NCBI RefSeq assembly: GCF_036346295.1 | Contig: NZ_CP107819.1 | Location: 434,001 to 498,000, forward strand | DNA from: Streptomyces sp. NBC_00536 | GTDB taxonomy: Bacteria; Actinomycetota; Actinomycetes; Streptomycetales; Streptomycetaceae | DNA length: 64,000 bases | Reading direction: 5' to 3' | Part shown: positions 16,824-27,919 of the stretch, piece after piece | Numbering within the stretch: the first letter of the stretch is position 1 | Layout of the letters: the number at the start of each line of letters is the position of its first letter | The notes under the pieces: model-generated | What the model was told of the DNA's origin: nothing | Databases searched by the model: none | What the model saw: only the letters and a program-made list of their open reading frames with translations | Translations under genes and position numbers: made by a program

Positions 16824-17966
16824 TCACCAGGTCAGGCCCTCTGCCGGGAGTTCCGTGGCGGGGCGGCGCGCGGGCCGGGGCAGGCCGAGACGGGCGCGGG
16901 CCGCGTGGACGGAGGTCAGCTGGTCCGCCGCGCCGGGGCCCCAGTCGCAGAGGTCCCGGACCTGTTCGGGGGTGGCCAGCAGGCGGGCGTGCGCCGGGTC
17001 GGCGGCCGGGCCGAGCGCGCGGAGCCGGGCTGCCGAGCGGATCCGTACGCCGTCCTCCTCGCGCACGTACCCCAGCGGCTCGGCTTCGGCGACGGCCGGT
17101 TCAGCGGCGGGCCGAGGGGCACCTCCCGGCAGCCGCGCGGCCCCGGTGGCGTGGGCGATCAGCACCAGCACCCGCCCGTCGGGGGCGAACAGCCAGGCCG
17201 CCCGGTCGTGGACGGGCAGGTCGGCCGGGGCGGGCCCCGCGCACCAGACCCCCCGCTCCGGGGTGCGGCGGGTGCGCAGCACCCCGAGCCGGTCGAGCGC
17301 GCCCGGCGCGGTGGGCCGCCCGTCCTCCAGGAGGGCGGGGCCGCCGCCGTCGATGCGGGCCCGCAGCGCGGACAGGGCGCGCCGCGCGTCTCCGGGGTGC
17401 ATCAGCCCGGGCAGGTCGGCCGGTTCGGCGAAGTGGACGCCGGTGATCTCCTGGGCGGGCAGCCGGATGGCCGAGATGCGGTCCGCGTCCCAGGTACCGC
17501 CGTCGAAGACGTGCAGGATCTCGCCGGGGAAGCGCATCTCCGGTTCGAAGCCGGGGGCGTCGGCGGGGATCCAGTCCACCGCGAGGCCGCGCGGGAAGTG
17601 GTCCCGGATGCCGAGTTCCTCGTACACCTCACGGGCGGCCGCCGCGGAGGGCGCCTCCCCCGCGTCCACCGCGCCGCCGGGCAGCAGCCGGTCGGGCCGG
17701 TAGTCCACGGTCTGGACGAGGACGCGCCCGTCGGGGTCGGTGACCAGGACGCACGCTCCGCTCCAGAGCGCGGCCCGCGAGGCCCCGTATGCGGCGGGGC
17801 TCATCCACGTGTCGGCGGCCGGTCCGTTCCGCTCCCCCGGGGCCGCGTGCTGCGGCGTCGCGGGCTGCGGCGTCTCGGGTTCCGAGGTCGCGGGTTCCGG
17901 GATGGCGTGGTCCGCGGTCGCGTGGTCCGTCCGGTCCGTGTGGTCCGTGTCGGTCAGCTGCGGCAT
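16824..17966 (-). CDS. Double Nudix-domain hydrolase
   Basis: A 380-residue protein. After an N-terminal repetitive, acidic Thr/Asp/His/Pro stretch (TDTDHTDRTDHATADHA), the first Nudix domain has a complete box: GGAVDAGEAPSAAAAREVYE then ELGI, that is G-x5-E-x7-R-E-x2-E-E-x-G. The second half (from about residue 230) repeats the strand pattern (WLFAPDGRVLVLIAHATGAARLPGG) but lacks the R-E-x-x-E-E glutamates, so it is probably inactive. It ends in a helical segment (LLATPEQVRDLCDWG). The ATG at 17966 follows ACGGAGTA; an in-frame GTG 15 bp upstream is less well placed. Nudix enzymes hydrolyse nucleoside diphosphates linked to another group. This one's substrate is unknown. Confidence 0.85.
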   Translation of the reverse strand: MPQLTDTDHTDRTDHATADHAIPEPATSEPETPQPATPQHAAPGERNGPAADTWMSPAAYGASRAALWSGACVLVTDPDGRVLVQTVDYRPDRLLPGGAVDAGEAPSAAAAREVYEELGIRDHFPRGLAVDWIPADAPGFEPEMRFPGEILHVFDGGTWDADRISAIRLPAQEITGVHFAEPADLPGLMHPGDARRALSALRARIDGGGPALLEDGRPTAPGALDRLGVLRTRRTPERGVWCAGPAPADLPVHDRAAWLFAPDGRVLVLIAHATGAARLPGGAPRPAAEPAVAEAEPLGYVREEDGVRIRSAARLRALGPAADPAHARLLATPEQVRDLCDWGPGAADQLTSVHAARARLGLPRPARRPATELPAEGLTW

Positions 17967-18224
17967 CGGTACTCCGTTCACCGTGGATGGGAGAGGGCCG
18001 GGGCGGGCGCGTCACGCCGTTCCCGGCGCCTGTGCAACAGCGCGCACGGCCCCCGGGTTACGGCGCCGTGCACGAGGGGCGCGGGCGCGCGCCCGACCTG
18101 CGGGTTTTACCGGCCCTATGGCCGTTTATTACCTGGTTATGTACTCCTTGCTAGCTTTCGGGCGCGGGCCGGTCGGCGTGAAAGCCCCCGGCCCGTCCAG
18201 ACGACCACCTTCAGGGGGACAGCT

Positions 18225-18686
18225 ATGCGACAGGCCGGCGGCACCGGGACCGGGAACGGGGACGGAACCGGGGCGGCCACCGGGGAGCGGCGACGGCGGC
18301 CTATGCGGCCGATGCGGCCGCTCGCCGTCACGGGCGGCACCCTGGCCCTCGGTTGCGCCGGTCTGTACGGCGCCGGTCTGCTCCTGGCCTCCGATGAGAT
18401 CACCGCGGGTACGAAGGTCCGCGGCGTGGACATCGGCGGGATGGACCGGGACCGGGCGCGCCAGGCCCTGGACCGCGCCTTCGGGCCCACGGCCCCGACC
18501 GCGTTCGCGATACGGATCGGCGAGCGCGTCGAGCGGGCCGAACCCCGCGACCTCGGCCTCTCCGTCGACTCCGGGTTCGACGTCGCCGTCGACCGGGTCT
18601 TCGAGCAGGGCGGCAAGGAGGTCAAGCGCGAGACCTTCACGACGCGTTACACCCCGCGCGACACCGTCACCTGCGGGAACCGATGA
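18225..18686 (+). CDS. Membrane-anchored protein with YoaR/VanW-type N-terminal domain
   Basis: A 153-residue protein. A basic, Gly-rich cytoplasmic start with an Arg/Met/Pro repeat (RRRRPMRPMRP) is followed by one membrane segment (LAVTGGTLALGCAGLYGAGLLL) and an extracytoplasmic domain. The domain reads ITAGTKVRGVDIGGMDRDRA and matches the repeat that precedes VanW or L,D-transpeptidase domains in cell-wall proteins. Those catalytic parts are absent, so this is a short, stand-alone form. The ATG follows AGGGGGAC. It overlaps the next gene by ATGA, so the two should act together, probably at the cell envelope. An AT-richer stretch at 18110-18175 probably holds the promoter. Confidence 0.75.
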   Translation: MRQAGGTGTGNGDGTGAATGERRRRPMRPMRPLAVTGGTLALGCAGLYGAGLLLASDEITAGTKVRGVDIGGMDRDRARQALDRAFGPTAPTAFAIRIGERVERAEPRDLGLSVDSGFDVAVDRVFEQGGKEVKRETFTTRYTPRDTVTCGNR

Positions 18687-19921
18687 ACGTCACCGGCAGC
18701 CTGCCCGGAGCCGACAGACCGTCCGGAATCGACAGGCTTTCCGGAGTCGACGCCGCGCGCGGCCTCGCCGTGCTCGGGATGTTCGCGGTGCACGTCGGGC
18801 CCGGCGCGCGCCCCTCCGGCGCGAACTACCTGGTCCTCGCCGCGGACGGGCGCGCGCCCGCCGTCTTCACCCTCCTCGCCGGTTTCTCGCTGGCCCTCGC
18901 CCAGCGGCGGCGCGCGGGGAGCGGGGGCGCGTCGCCCACCCCCGGAGGGGCGCGTCCGCTGCTGATCCGCTCCGCGGTGCTCGGCGCGCTGGGGCTCTGC
19001 CTGGCCGCGCTCTGGCCCGGGATCCTGGTCATCCTGGCCTTCTTCGCGCTCTACTTCCTCGCCGCCGAGCCCTTCACCCGGCTCTCCACGAAGGCGCTCG
19101 CCGTGGTCGCGGGCGTGAGCGTGGCGGCCGGCCCGCTACTCTCGTACGTCCTCGGTCCGCTCTTCGGGGTCACGGCCTCGGGCCGCGGCGCGGTGCCCGG
19201 CCTTGCCGATCTGGCGCGCGGCTGGACCGGACTCGGCGAGATCCTGCGCGCCCTGCTGCTCACGGGCGCCTACCCGGTGGTCACCTACTTGCCTTACGTG
19301 CTCGTCGGCATGGCACTGGGGCGGCTGTGCGACGTCCACGCGAAGGCGGTCGCCCTGCGCATGGCGCTGTGGGGTTCGGCCGTCGCGGCCGTGGCGTACG
19401 GCTCCGCGTGGCTGGCCACCGAGGTGCTCGGCGGACGGCAGCGGCTGCTGGCCGCGATCGCCGCGCACCACCCGGAGGCCATGACCGCCACCGATCCGGT
19501 ACGGGCCGTACTCGCCCAGCAGTACGGGGCCGTCCCCAGCACCTCGTGGGACTGGCTGCTGCTCGCCTCCCCCTACAGCCAGACCCCGCTGGAGACCCTC
19601 GGCAACGCGGGCGTCGGCGCCGCGCTCATCGGCGGCCTCGTGCTGCTGACGCGCGAGCGGTGCGCCGCCCGGCTGCTGCGGCCGCTCACCGCGCTGGGCG
19701 CGATGGCGCTCAGCGCGTACGTCGTGCACGCACTGGTGCTGGCCGGTCCGGCGAAGGGGGCCGCTTCCTGGGCCGCGCTGGCCGCCTTCTCGGGCGTGGC
19801 CCTGGCCGCGGCCTGGGGCTGGCAGCGGGTGTGGGCCGGTTCCCCGCTGCGCCGCGGGCCGTTGGAGCACGTCCTCCGGCTGGCCACCGCTCCGCGCGCC
19901 CGCGCCCGCACCGGCGCGTGA
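18683..19921 (+). CDS. HGSNAT/DUF1624-like membrane acyltransferase
   Basis: A 412-residue integral membrane protein. It opens with RLSGVDAARGLAVLGMFAVH, the conserved first helix of the heparan-alpha-glucosaminide N-acetyltransferase-like family, with the expected D-x-x-R-G and a helix-end His. About ten hydrophobic segments follow, including LGALGLCLAALWPGILVIL and LLLTGAYPVVTYLPYVLVG. The P-V-x-T-Y-L-P-Y-V-L-V-G stretch is typical of actinobacterial members. Such proteins move acyl groups across the membrane to sugars or cell-wall material. The exact substrate is unknown. Its start codon overlaps the stop of the YoaR-like gene by 4 nt. Confidence 0.82.
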   Translation: MNVTGSLPGADRPSGIDRLSGVDAARGLAVLGMFAVHVGPGARPSGANYLVLAADGRAPAVFTLLAGFSLALAQRRRAGSGGASPTPGGARPLLIRSAVLGALGLCLAALWPGILVILAFFALYFLAAEPFTRLSTKALAVVAGVSVAAGPLLSYVLGPLFGVTASGRGAVPGLADLARGWTGLGEILRALLLTGAYPVVTYLPYVLVGMALGRLCDVHAKAVALRMALWGSAVAAVAYGSAWLATEVLGGRQRLLAAIAAHHPEAMTATDPVRAVLAQQYGAVPSTSWDWLLLASPYSQTPLETLGNAGVGAALIGGLVLLTRERCAARLLRPLTALGAMALSAYVVHALVLAGPAKGAASWAALAAFSGVALAAAWGWQRVWAGSPLRRGPLEHVLRLATAPRARARTGA

Positions 19922-20036
19922 CCGCGGGCGCACGCCCGCATCAGACCCCGCACGCCCCCTCGGGACGGGCCGTGCGGACCACCCGTACGCGTGACGCGGC
20001 ACCGGTCCGGGTCCGCGCATGCGGCAGGGTGGGCGG

Positions 20037-20528
20037 ATGCAGCTGCGCCGGGTCCTGCCCCTGTCCCTTGCCGCGTTCCTCCTCGGTGCCGGGTGCACCG
20101 GATGCATGACCGTCGCGCCGTCGGTCCCGGCCGCACCGGCAGCGGACCCCGCGACCGTCCGCACGCACGCCCCGCATCCCGTACTGCCCCTGGGGCGGCT
20201 GCCGGAGGATCCCGCGCAGGCGGCCGCGTCCCCGGTGCCGGCCGCGCCGGCGGCGTCGGCAGCCGCGGCCCCGGCGGACGGGACGGACGGGCAGGAAGGC
20301 CAGGACGGGGAGGGCGCGGACGGCGCCCGGCGCGGGGCGCCGCACCGCTCCGGGAAGGTCCGCGCCCCCGCCCCGGCGAAGGCCCGTACGCCGCGCGCCC
20401 GGCCGCGCCCGCAGACCCGGCCCGGGGCGCCGGGGCGTTCGTATGACATGGCGGCGATCTGCGCGGCGGCCCACGGCACGGTGTCCCCGTCGATCGCCCA
20501 GCTGTGCTCAGACCAGTACGGCCGCTGA
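20037..20528 (+). CDS. Small lipoprotein, paralogue of the protein at 50182-50670
   Basis: A 163-residue secreted lipoprotein. MQLRRVLPLSLAAFLLGAGC is a signal peptide with a lipobox ending in Cys20. The middle is disordered Ala/Pro/Asp/Gly-rich sequence. A short C-terminal module, AAICAAAHGTVSPSIAQLC, has two cysteines 16 residues apart that may form a disulphide. The same architecture, signal peptide start and Cys module recur in the gene at 50182, and the 30 bp before both start codons are also alike. No known domain is recognised. The gene stands alone with about 115 bp to the previous stop. Confidence 0.78.
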   Translation: MQLRRVLPLSLAAFLLGAGCTGCMTVAPSVPAAPAADPATVRTHAPHPVLPLGRLPEDPAQAAASPVPAAPAASAAAAPADGTDGQEGQDGEGADGARRGAPHRSGKVRAPAPAKARTPRARPRPQTRPGAPGRSYDMAAICAAAHGTVSPSIAQLCSDQYGR

Positions 20529-20614
20529 GCGGTACGGCCGGCCACATATTCGGTAGATCCGTCCGGTGCGCCTTCCTACAGTGGCGGTGACCACGTCATC
20601 GACCGGAGCGGATC

Positions 20615-22444
20615 ATGCGCACCCACTATCCCCGCACTCCGCACGTCCCGTGGTCCCCCGGGGCCACGCCCGACGACATCCGCGCCGGTGACCTGTCGGG
20701 GCTGCCGGGGCTCGCCGGGCGCGAGGTCGTGGTGACCGAGAAGCTGGACGGCGAGAACACGACCCTCTATGCCGACGGCCTGCACGCGCGCTCCCTGGAC
20801 TCCGCCCACCATCCCTCGCGCGCCTGGGTGAAGGCCCTCCAGGGACGCATCGGCCCGGGGATTCCCGCCGGTTGGCGGATCTGCGGCGAGAACCTCTACG
20901 CACGCCACTCCCTCGCCTACGACGCGCTCGACAGCTGGTTCTACGGCTTCTCCGTCTGGGACGGCGAGCACTGCCTCGACTGGGACCGGACGGTGCGGTT
21001 CCTGACCGGGCTGGGCGTGCCGGTTCCGCGCGTGCTGTGGCGGGGCGTCCTGGACGCCAAGGCCGAGCGCGCGCTGCGCAGGCTGAAGCTGGACACCAAC
21101 CGCCACGAGGGGTACGTCGTGCGCTCCGTGGCGGGCTTCGACCGTGCGGCCTTCGCGCGGCACGTGGCCAAATGGGTGCGCGGGGGTCATGTGCAGACCG
21201 GCACCCACTGGATGTTCGCGTCCGTGGTCGAGAACGGTCTCGGCCCGGCCGCCGCTCTGTGGGCGGTGCGCTCGGGCGCGGCGCCCGATGTCCCGGCCGT
21301 GCTGTCCGCCGCCGGTGTGCCGGACCCCGAGGGCACGGACGGCACGGAGACCCGGACCGCCGCCGAGACCACCGCGGAGACCGTGGCCGATGCCGTCGCC
21401 CGGCTCGACGGGCTGGGGCGGTCGGGGGACGCCCGGCTCGCGGGGGTGCTCGCCGCCGCACTGCACGGCGCGCACCGCGGGCTCCTCGCGCCCCGGCTCG
21501 CGGGGGCGCTCGGGCTGCCGCTCGCGCGCCGGGTGGCCGATCTCGTCGGGCTCCAGGGGCGGCTGCACCGGCCGTTCCCCGAGGAGGAGCGCCGGGCCGG
21601 GCTGGCGGGGATGACGGCCGCCGCCGACCTCGGGGTGCTGCACGCGGTGGCCGGGGCGGTCGCGGGCGCCCGCGCCGACGCGGAGGCGGCCGGGGCGCGC
21701 GAGTGCGTGGAGTGGTCCGCGCTGTGCGCCGAGGAGGCGGGGCTGCTCGACGCGGAGCCGTACGGCCCGCTGCGTTCGGGGCTGCGGGAGGCGCTGGCCG
21801 GGCTCGGCACGGAGGCCGCGGACCGGTGCTGGGCGCAGGCGCGCCGGGCCTGGGCCGAGGGCCGGGTCGGCGGGGTCGAGGAGGCGGTGGCGGCGACCTG
21901 GCGGTGGCGCGGCGGGGAGTTCCCGCGGCTGATCCAGCTGGTCGGGCCCTCGGGCAGCGGGAAGAGCACCTTCGGCCGGGCACTGGCCGGGGTGGACGCG
22001 TACGTCTCGCTGGACGACCTGCGCTCCGCGCGCGGCGCGCGTGCGGACCAGCGGGCCAACGGCGAGGTGCTGCGGGAGGGGCTGGACCGGCTCGACGCGG
22101 CGCTCGCGGCCGGGGGCACGGTGGTGTGGGACGCCACCTCGCTGGTGGCCCCGCAGCGCGCCCTGGTCGGGGCGGTCGCCCAGCGGCGTGACGCGCTGGT
22201 GACGCAGGCCGTCGTACTGGCCGACGAGGACACGCTGCGGCGGCGCAACGGCACCCGCGCGCACCCGGTGCCGGACGCCGTGCTGGACTCCCAGCTGCGC
22301 CGGTACAGTCCGCCGTATCCCGGTCAGGCGCACCGGACCTGGTACATCGGGGCGGGCGGCACGGTCGAGGACACGGCGGGAGGCCTGCGGTGCGACGCCA
22401 CCGGCCACGGCCACCAGGGCGGCCACGAGGGCGGGACGGCGTGA
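20615..22444 (+). CDS. RNA ligase-polynucleotide kinase fusion (RNA repair)
   Basis: A 609-residue enzyme likely to phosphorylate 5'-OH RNA ends and seal strands. The N-terminal ligase domain (about 1-235) has the lysine-nucleotidylation motif EKLDGEN with Lys43, then ICGENLYA (motif III-like), HEGYVVRS (motif IV) and KWVRGG (motif V), in the order of the T4 RNA ligase superfamily. A helical middle region (about 270-430) of unknown fold follows. The C-terminal kinase domain starts with the P-loop GPSGSGKST at residues 444-452 and continues with SLDDLR, VVWDATSLV and an Arg-rich lid (LRRRNGTR). Its TGA overlaps the ATG of the next gene by one base (TGATG), so the two should be coupled. No 3'-phosphatase domain is present here; that activity may be in the partner. 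Confidence 0.93.
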   Translation: MRTHYPRTPHVPWSPGATPDDIRAGDLSGLPGLAGREVVVTEKLDGENTTLYADGLHARSLDSAHHPSRAWVKALQGRIGPGIPAGWRICGENLYARHSLAYDALDSWFYGFSVWDGEHCLDWDRTVRFLTGLGVPVPRVLWRGVLDAKAERALRRLKLDTNRHEGYVVRSVAGFDRAAFARHVAKWVRGGHVQTGTHWMFASVVENGLGPAAALWAVRSGAAPDVPAVLSAAGVPDPEGTDGTETRTAAETTAETVADAVARLDGLGRSGDARLAGVLAAALHGAHRGLLAPRLAGALGLPLARRVADLVGLQGRLHRPFPEEERRAGLAGMTAAADLGVLHAVAGAVAGARADAEAAGARECVEWSALCAEEAGLLDAEPYGPLRSGLREALAGLGTEAADRCWAQARRAWAEGRVGGVEEAVAATWRWRGGEFPRLIQLVGPSGSGKSTFGRALAGVDAYVSLDDLRSARGARADQRANGEVLREGLDRLDAALAAGGTVVWDATSLVAPQRALVGAVAQRRDALVTQAVVLADEDTLRRRNGTRAHPVPDAVLDSQLRRYSPPYPGQAHRTWYIGAGGTVEDTAGGLRCDATGHGHQGGHEGGTA

Positions 22445-25380
22445 TGCGGACCAGTGAAGAGCTGTACCACCAGGTCCGCTGGGACCCCCGGTTCGATCCG
22501 GCCCGGTTCGTGCTGGGGCTGCTCCAGCGCGGGGCCGCGCCCAAGCGCGTCGCGCTGCCCTCGTTCGTGCCGGGCGGTGACGTGCCCTGGCACCGGGTGC
22601 TGTTCGTCGAGGCGGACGGCGAGCTGGTGTGGGACCGGGCCACCGGCGTGGACCGGGTCGAGTCCTCGGGTGCCGGGCGGGCGCGCGCCCCCCGGCTGCT
22701 TCGCGCGCCGTTCTTCACGGCGCGCACGGCGCACTCCTGGGATCCGGCGCGGGGCTGGGTCCCGGCCGTGGACGACGCGCGCCCCGGGCGCCCCGCGCAC
22801 GCCGTACCCACGACGGCCGCGACGGCGGCGGTGGTGCGCGTGCTCACCTGGAACACGCTGTGGGACCGCTACGACGGCCCGCTCATCGAGACCGCGCGGC
22901 GGCGCCCGCTGCTGCTCGCCGGGCTGGCGGCGGCCGACGCCGACGTGATCGCCCTCCAGGAGGTCGAGCGGCCGCTGCTCGACCTGATCCTCGCCGAGCC
23001 CTGGGTACGGTCCTCCTACACGGTGGGCACCTCGCCGGGCGGCCGGGACGTGGCCGACACCGGACTGCTGCTGCTCAGCCGGCTTCCCGTGCGGGAGGCG
23101 GGAGTTCACGCCCTGGGGCCGCACAAGGGGGTCACCGCCCTCACGGTGGAGACGGCCGCGGGTCCGCTCGTGGTGGCCGCCACCCATCTCAGCAGCGACC
23201 ACTCGGCGGACGGCGCGGGGCGGCGGACGGCCGAACTGGCCCGGCTCACCGATGGGTTGGCCGGGATCGACGGCGAGGTCGTGCTGATGGGCGACTTCAA
23301 CGACGGGCGCGGGGGCGCCGGGGGTCCTGCCGCGGTGCTGGGCCTGCGGGACGCGTGGGCCGACGTCCACGGGGAGGGGGACACCACCCCGACCTTCGAT
23401 CCGGCGGTCAATCCGCTGGCCGCCGTGGGCTCGCTGACCGGGCGCGCCGCCCGGCTGGACCGGATCCTGCTGCGGGGGCGGGCCCGGGTGGCCCGGGCGG
23501 CGCTGATCGGGGACCGTCCCGCCACCGCCGACGGGCTGTTCGTATCGGACCACTTCGGGGTGGAGGCGGAGCTGGACCTCGGCGCGCCCGGGACCGCGGC
23601 CGCCCTGAGCGACGTACCGGAGGCGGCGGACGGACCGGACGCCCTCGACCTGGCACCGACGGCGCGCACCGCCGTGGCCTGGATCCCGCCCGGCGAGTGG
23701 TGGCCGGCCGTCCAGGAGCTGCGCCGGAACCTCGACCCGCGGGTGGACCGCTGGCCGCCGCACGTGAACCTGCTGTTCGGGTTCGTACCCGAGTCCGTCT
23801 TCGAGCGGGCCGCCGAGCTGCTGGCCGGGGCCGCCGCCGAGGTGCCCGCCTTCACGGCGCGGCCGGGCGGGGTGCACACCTTCGGGCACCGCGAGGACGC
23901 GACGCTGTGGCTGGACCCGGCGGCGGACGGCGAGGCGCCGTGGCAGGAGCTGCGGGCGGCGCTGGTCCGCCGGTTCCCCGGGTGCCGGGGGCGCGCCGAT
24001 GGCTTCACCCCGCACCTGACACTGGGCCGGAGTACGGACCCCGAGCGCGCGGCGGCCCGGTGCGCGGCCGCGCTCGCCGGGGCCCCGGAGGCCATGGAAC
24101 CGGCCCCGGTCGGGTCGCTCGCCGTGCTGTCCCGGCGCGGCGGGGAACCGATGCGGGTGCGGTTCACCGTGGCGCTGGGGACGGGCGAGGTCCGGTGGCT
24201 GCCGGAGGCCCGGGAGGAGGGCACCCCGGGGCCGCCGGACGGGGATCTGGACGACCTGGCGCGGTCCGTCACCGGGCGGCTGGCGCGGGCGCTGCCCGAG
24301 GGGGTCGTGGAGGTCGCCGGATCGCGCCGGATGGGGTGCGCGCTGCCCGGGGCCGACCTGGACCTGGTCGCGGCGCTGGCGGGACCGGTGGACCCCGCGC
24401 GGCTGCGCGAGCGGGTGGTGGCCGCGCTCCCGGAGGCGGTCCGGGTCCGGGAGGTGCGCGGCGCCCGGGTCCCCGGACTGCGGCTGCGGGTCGGCGCGTT
24501 GGACGTGGACCTCGCCGTCGTGGCGAGCGCGGGGGTCGATCCCGGGCAGGCGGTGGCCCGGCGGACCGAGCTGGGCGGGGGTGCGGCGCTCGCGCTGAGC
24601 GCGGTGAGCGACGCCGAGGCGGTACGGGCGGCCGTGGCGCCCGAGCGGCGCGCCGCGTTCGCGGAGCTGGCCCGGCGGGTCAAGGAATGGGCACGGGCCC
24701 GGGGGCTGGACTCCGCCCCGTTCGGCGGGCTGCCCGGGCTGGCCTGGTCGGTGCTCGCCGCGCGCACGGTGGGCGGCGCGGGCGCGGCGGAGCTGTCGCA
24801 TGACGCGCTGCTGCGGGAGTTCTTCGGCCACTGGGCGGCCTGGGACTGGCGCCTGCCGGTGGCCCTGTGGGACGGGGAGGACGCGCTTCGCGCGGGGGAG
24901 GCGCCGGTGACGGTGCTGACCCCGTCCGCGCCGGTGCGTACGTGTACGGCCCAGGTGGGGGCGGGGTTCCGTGACCTGCTGGTGCGGGAGCTGTACCGGG
25001 GCTGGGAGATCACCGGGAGCGGCGTCGGGCCCTGGCCCGCCCTGCTCGGCCCGCCGCCGCTGCACCGGCGGCACGCGGCCTGGGCGCAGGTCACCGTCCG
25101 CGCGGAGCGCGCTCCGCGGGCCGGGGCGGCGCCGGGCCGGGTCCGCGGCCGGATGCGGGCGCTGCTCACCGCGCTGGAGGAGGCGGGGGCGGTGGACGCG
25201 CACGCCTGGCCGCGCCCCTTCGCCGCGGAGCCGGGGAGCACCCGGTACGCGATCGGGCTGGGCGCGGCCCCGCCGGACGCGGCGCGGCTCGCGGTGATCG
25301 CCGGGCGGTGGGCCGCGGGGCTGCCGGGCGTGGAGGTGTCCTGGGTGGCGGGCGGGGACGTACCGAGCCCGGCCCCGTAG
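22444..25380 (+). CDS. MJ1316-EEP-2H-nucleotidyltransferase RNA repair protein
   Basis: A 978-residue protein with four enzyme-type domains. Residues 1-75 match the MJ1316/DUF504 domain (VPWHRVLFV, then GELVWDR), proposed to recognise RNA ends with cyclic phosphates. About 130-380 is an endonuclease/exonuclease/phosphatase domain with TWN near 136, DVIALQEVE, GDFND at 283-287 and SDHFG at 368-372. About 400-570 is a 2H phosphoesterase with H440-V-N442 and H524-L-T526; the first motif has Asn where Thr/Ser is usual. About 600-960 is a polymerase-beta-type nucleotidyltransferase with GSRRMG from 626 and the metal-binding D638-L-D640, followed by a PAP-like helical part. Together these could trim or open cyclic phosphates and rebuild 3' ends before sealing by the ligase-kinase upstream. 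A hairpin ends the operon. Confidence 0.92.
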   Translation: MRTSEELYHQVRWDPRFDPARFVLGLLQRGAAPKRVALPSFVPGGDVPWHRVLFVEADGELVWDRATGVDRVESSGAGRARAPRLLRAPFFTARTAHSWDPARGWVPAVDDARPGRPAHAVPTTAATAAVVRVLTWNTLWDRYDGPLIETARRRPLLLAGLAAADADVIALQEVERPLLDLILAEPWVRSSYTVGTSPGGRDVADTGLLLLSRLPVREAGVHALGPHKGVTALTVETAAGPLVVAATHLSSDHSADGAGRRTAELARLTDGLAGIDGEVVLMGDFNDGRGGAGGPAAVLGLRDAWADVHGEGDTTPTFDPAVNPLAAVGSLTGRAARLDRILLRGRARVARAALIGDRPATADGLFVSDHFGVEAELDLGAPGTAAALSDVPEAADGPDALDLAPTARTAVAWIPPGEWWPAVQELRRNLDPRVDRWPPHVNLLFGFVPESVFERAAELLAGAAAEVPAFTARPGGVHTFGHREDATLWLDPAADGEAPWQELRAALVRRFPGCRGRADGFTPHLTLGRSTDPERAAARCAAALAGAPEAMEPAPVGSLAVLSRRGGEPMRVRFTVALGTGEVRWLPEAREEGTPGPPDGDLDDLARSVTGRLARALPEGVVEVAGSRRMGCALPGADLDLVAALAGPVDPARLRERVVAALPEAVRVREVRGARVPGLRLRVGALDVDLAVVASAGVDPGQAVARRTELGGGAALALSAVSDAEAVRAAVAPERRAAFAELARRVKEWARARGLDSAPFGGLPGLAWSVLAARTVGGAGAAELSHDALLREFFGHWAAWDWRLPVALWDGEDALRAGEAPVTVLTPSAPVRTCTAQVGAGFRDLLVRELYRGWEITGSGVGPWPALLGPPPLHRRHAAWAQVTVRAERAPRAGAAPGRVRGRMRALLTALEEAGAVDAHAWPRPFAAEPGSTRYAIGLGAAPPDAARLAVIAGRWAAGLPGVEVSWVAGGDVPSPAP

Positions 25381-25435
25381 CAGAGTCGGCACCGGCACGG
25401 GCACGGGCACGGGCACCGGTCGGACAAGTAGCGAA

Positions 25436-25465
25436 GGCACTGTTCCACGGAAACGGGACAGTGCC
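25436..25465 (+). terminator. Hairpin after the RNA repair operon
   Basis: GGCACTGTTCC (25436-25446) pairs with GGGACAGTGCC (25455-25465), allowing one G-T pair, with an 8-nt loop. There is no U tract. It lies 56 bp after the stop codon. Confidence 0.55.
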
Positions 25466-25759
25466 GCCATTTCCCGAACACACTGCACACAGCGGGCCTC
25501 CCGGGTCTCCTCGGGGCAGGGCCGGACGGATCCGCCGGGATCCGTTGAGAGCCGTTGGGATCCTCAGCCAAGCGCCGGTGACTTTTTTCGTCAACACTTT
25601 TCACAAGGATTGAAGAAACCCCAAGTTCACAGGCCTGGCACGCTTTTGACGCTTCGGCGGATCTTCAGTTCATGAACGCTGAACCTCTTGACGGCCCCAC
25701 CCGGGGGCAGTTCACTCACGCTTCGATCCCCCCGGATCCCCGACGTCAGGAGTACCCCC
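25466..25759. other. Intergenic region before the secreted-enzyme cluster
   Basis: No gene is seen. The part from 25575 to 25680 is unusually AT-rich for this genome (for example CTTTTTTCGTCAACACTTTTCACAA) and probably carries the promoter of the secreted protein gene at 25760. Just after the RNA repair operon a CGGGCA hexamer repeats at about 25395-25413. Confidence 0.45.
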
Positions 25760-27915
<2,156 letters not shown>

Positions 27916-27919
<4 letters not shown>

